DNA of 5,045 nt, taken from positions 1-5,045 of the forward strand of contig JAWLBW010000322.1 in NCBI GenBank assembly GCA_041687475.1, written 5' to 3'. Within the stretch, counting starts at the first letter, position 1, and each line of letters opens with the position of its first letter. A model generated the notes under the pieces. It was not told the origin of the DNA, did not search any database, and saw nothing but the letters and a program-made list of their open reading frames with translations. Below, piece by piece: positions 4,587 to 5,045 of the stretch. The DNA is from JAWLBW01 sp041687475 (GTDB taxonomy: Bacteria; J088; JAWLBW01). The position numbers and the translations under genes were made by a program.

Positions 4587-5045
4587 CTAACCGTGCAGGT
4601 GTCCCGCCGCGGGCCACGGGCGAACGGAATGTCCGACTTTGAGACTGAGCCCCCGGTTGACGATGCGCCCGATAGGTATGAGGCCGTCGGGTATGCCCTC
4701 ATCCTGACGCACGGCCACCAGCAGCTCGTAGTCTTCACCGCCGCCGAGCGTCTCGATTCGCTGCCGCTCGTCGACCATGCGCTTCAGCATGGTTCCCGCC
4801 GCGCGCGTGCGGGGAATCCGTTCCCACTCGATCTCGACGCCCACGCCCGAGGCGGCGGCCATGCGTCGGGCGTCGAGAAACAGCCCGTCGCTGATGTCCA
4901 TGGCGGCGGTCACGCGCTCGTCGGCAGCCAGCCGCCGACCGAGGTCGAGCCGGCTGGGCGGCTCGACCCACCTGCGCGCCCGTTTCCGGCGGCCCGCCAA
5001 CAGGTCGCTCAACTCGAGCGCCGCCTCGCCGATGGGGCCCGATAC
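4587..5045 (-). CDS. thiL: ThiL, thiamine-monophosphate kinase (partial: C-terminal 152 residues)
   Basis: ThiL uses ATP and Mg to phosphorylate thiamine monophosphate to thiamine diphosphate, the last step of de novo coenzyme synthesis; it is cytoplasmic and belongs to the PurM/AIRS-synthetase-like superfamily. The visible part starts in the middle of the protein with SGPIGEAALEL. It then has the family hallmark MDISDGLFLD (visible residues 49-58), which in the family contributes acidic Mg-nucleotide ligands, the ASGVGVEIE strand, and GGGEDYELL (101-109) near the C-terminus. The frame is open through the right edge, so roughly half of the usual ~325 residues is missing. It ends at a TAG (4587-4589) with the tail GHLHG, where many homologues end in a GW.HF-like sequence. 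The heptad-repeat block begins 14 bp beyond the stop, and I see no clear terminator in between. Confidence 0.95.
   Translation of the reverse strand, partial: VSGPIGEAALELSDLLAGRRKRARRWVEPPSRLDLGRRLAADERVTAAMDISDGLFLDARRMAAASGVGVEIEWERIPRTRAAGTMLKRMVDERQRIETLGGGEDYELLVAVRQDEGIPDGLIPIGRIVNRGLSLKVGHSVRPWPAAGHLHG
4590..4603. repeat. Direct repeat copy 2, ACCGTGCAGGTGTC
   Basis: This second copy overlaps the last codons of thiL, next to the stop at 4587-4589, and matches 4111-4124 with one mismatch. Confidence 0.4.

Noticed and set aside
4348..4738. Open frames across the heptad block on both strands (including FHLPSSF-type repeats)
   Set aside because: They are low-complexity translations of 7-bp repeats. 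A stop-free 7-bp unit gives a stop-free frame automatically, and part of this overlaps the real thiL frame.

Overview
The window looks like GC-rich chromosomal DNA from a Gram-negative (diderm) bacterium. The evidence is the start of lpxC, an essential lipid A gene, and two secreted lipoproteins. I cannot place it to a phylum. The 7-bp tandem-repeat block next to thiL is of a kind I associate loosely with PVC-group and some candidate-phylum genomes, but that is only an impression. All four genes are on the minus strand, so transcription runs from right to left.

Layout from left to right: (1) 1-477 is the first 159 codons of lpxC, cut by the left edge, with an apparently leaderless start. (2) 478-856 is intergenic. 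It holds the lpxC promoter region, a dyad at 592-611, a short heptad repeat at 687-707 and a very strong terminator at 809-836. (3) 857-2179 is lipoprotein A (440 aa). (4) 2180-2338 is a 159-nt spacer with a second strong terminator. (5) 2339-3676 is lipoprotein B (445 aa), a close paralogue of A, preceded by a near-consensus promoter. (6) 3750-4586 is an unusually long gene-poor region. It has strong hairpins, and its right end (4413-4572) is built almost wholly of 7-bp repeats. (7) 4587-5045 is the C-terminal part of thiL, cut by the right edge.

The housekeeping genes at the edges (lipid A synthesis and thiamine diphosphate synthesis) have no obvious link to each other or to the lipoproteins. 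The accessory content is the lipoprotein pair. By hand alignment the two proteins are about 60% identical with no gap over roughly 370 residues. They share all five cysteines, are strongly acidic, and match no family I can name with confidence. B has its own good promoter and each gene has its own terminator, but I see no good promoter for A, so the duplicates are probably expressed at different levels. The candidates for something undescribed are this lipoprotein family and the heptad-repeat element beside thiL.
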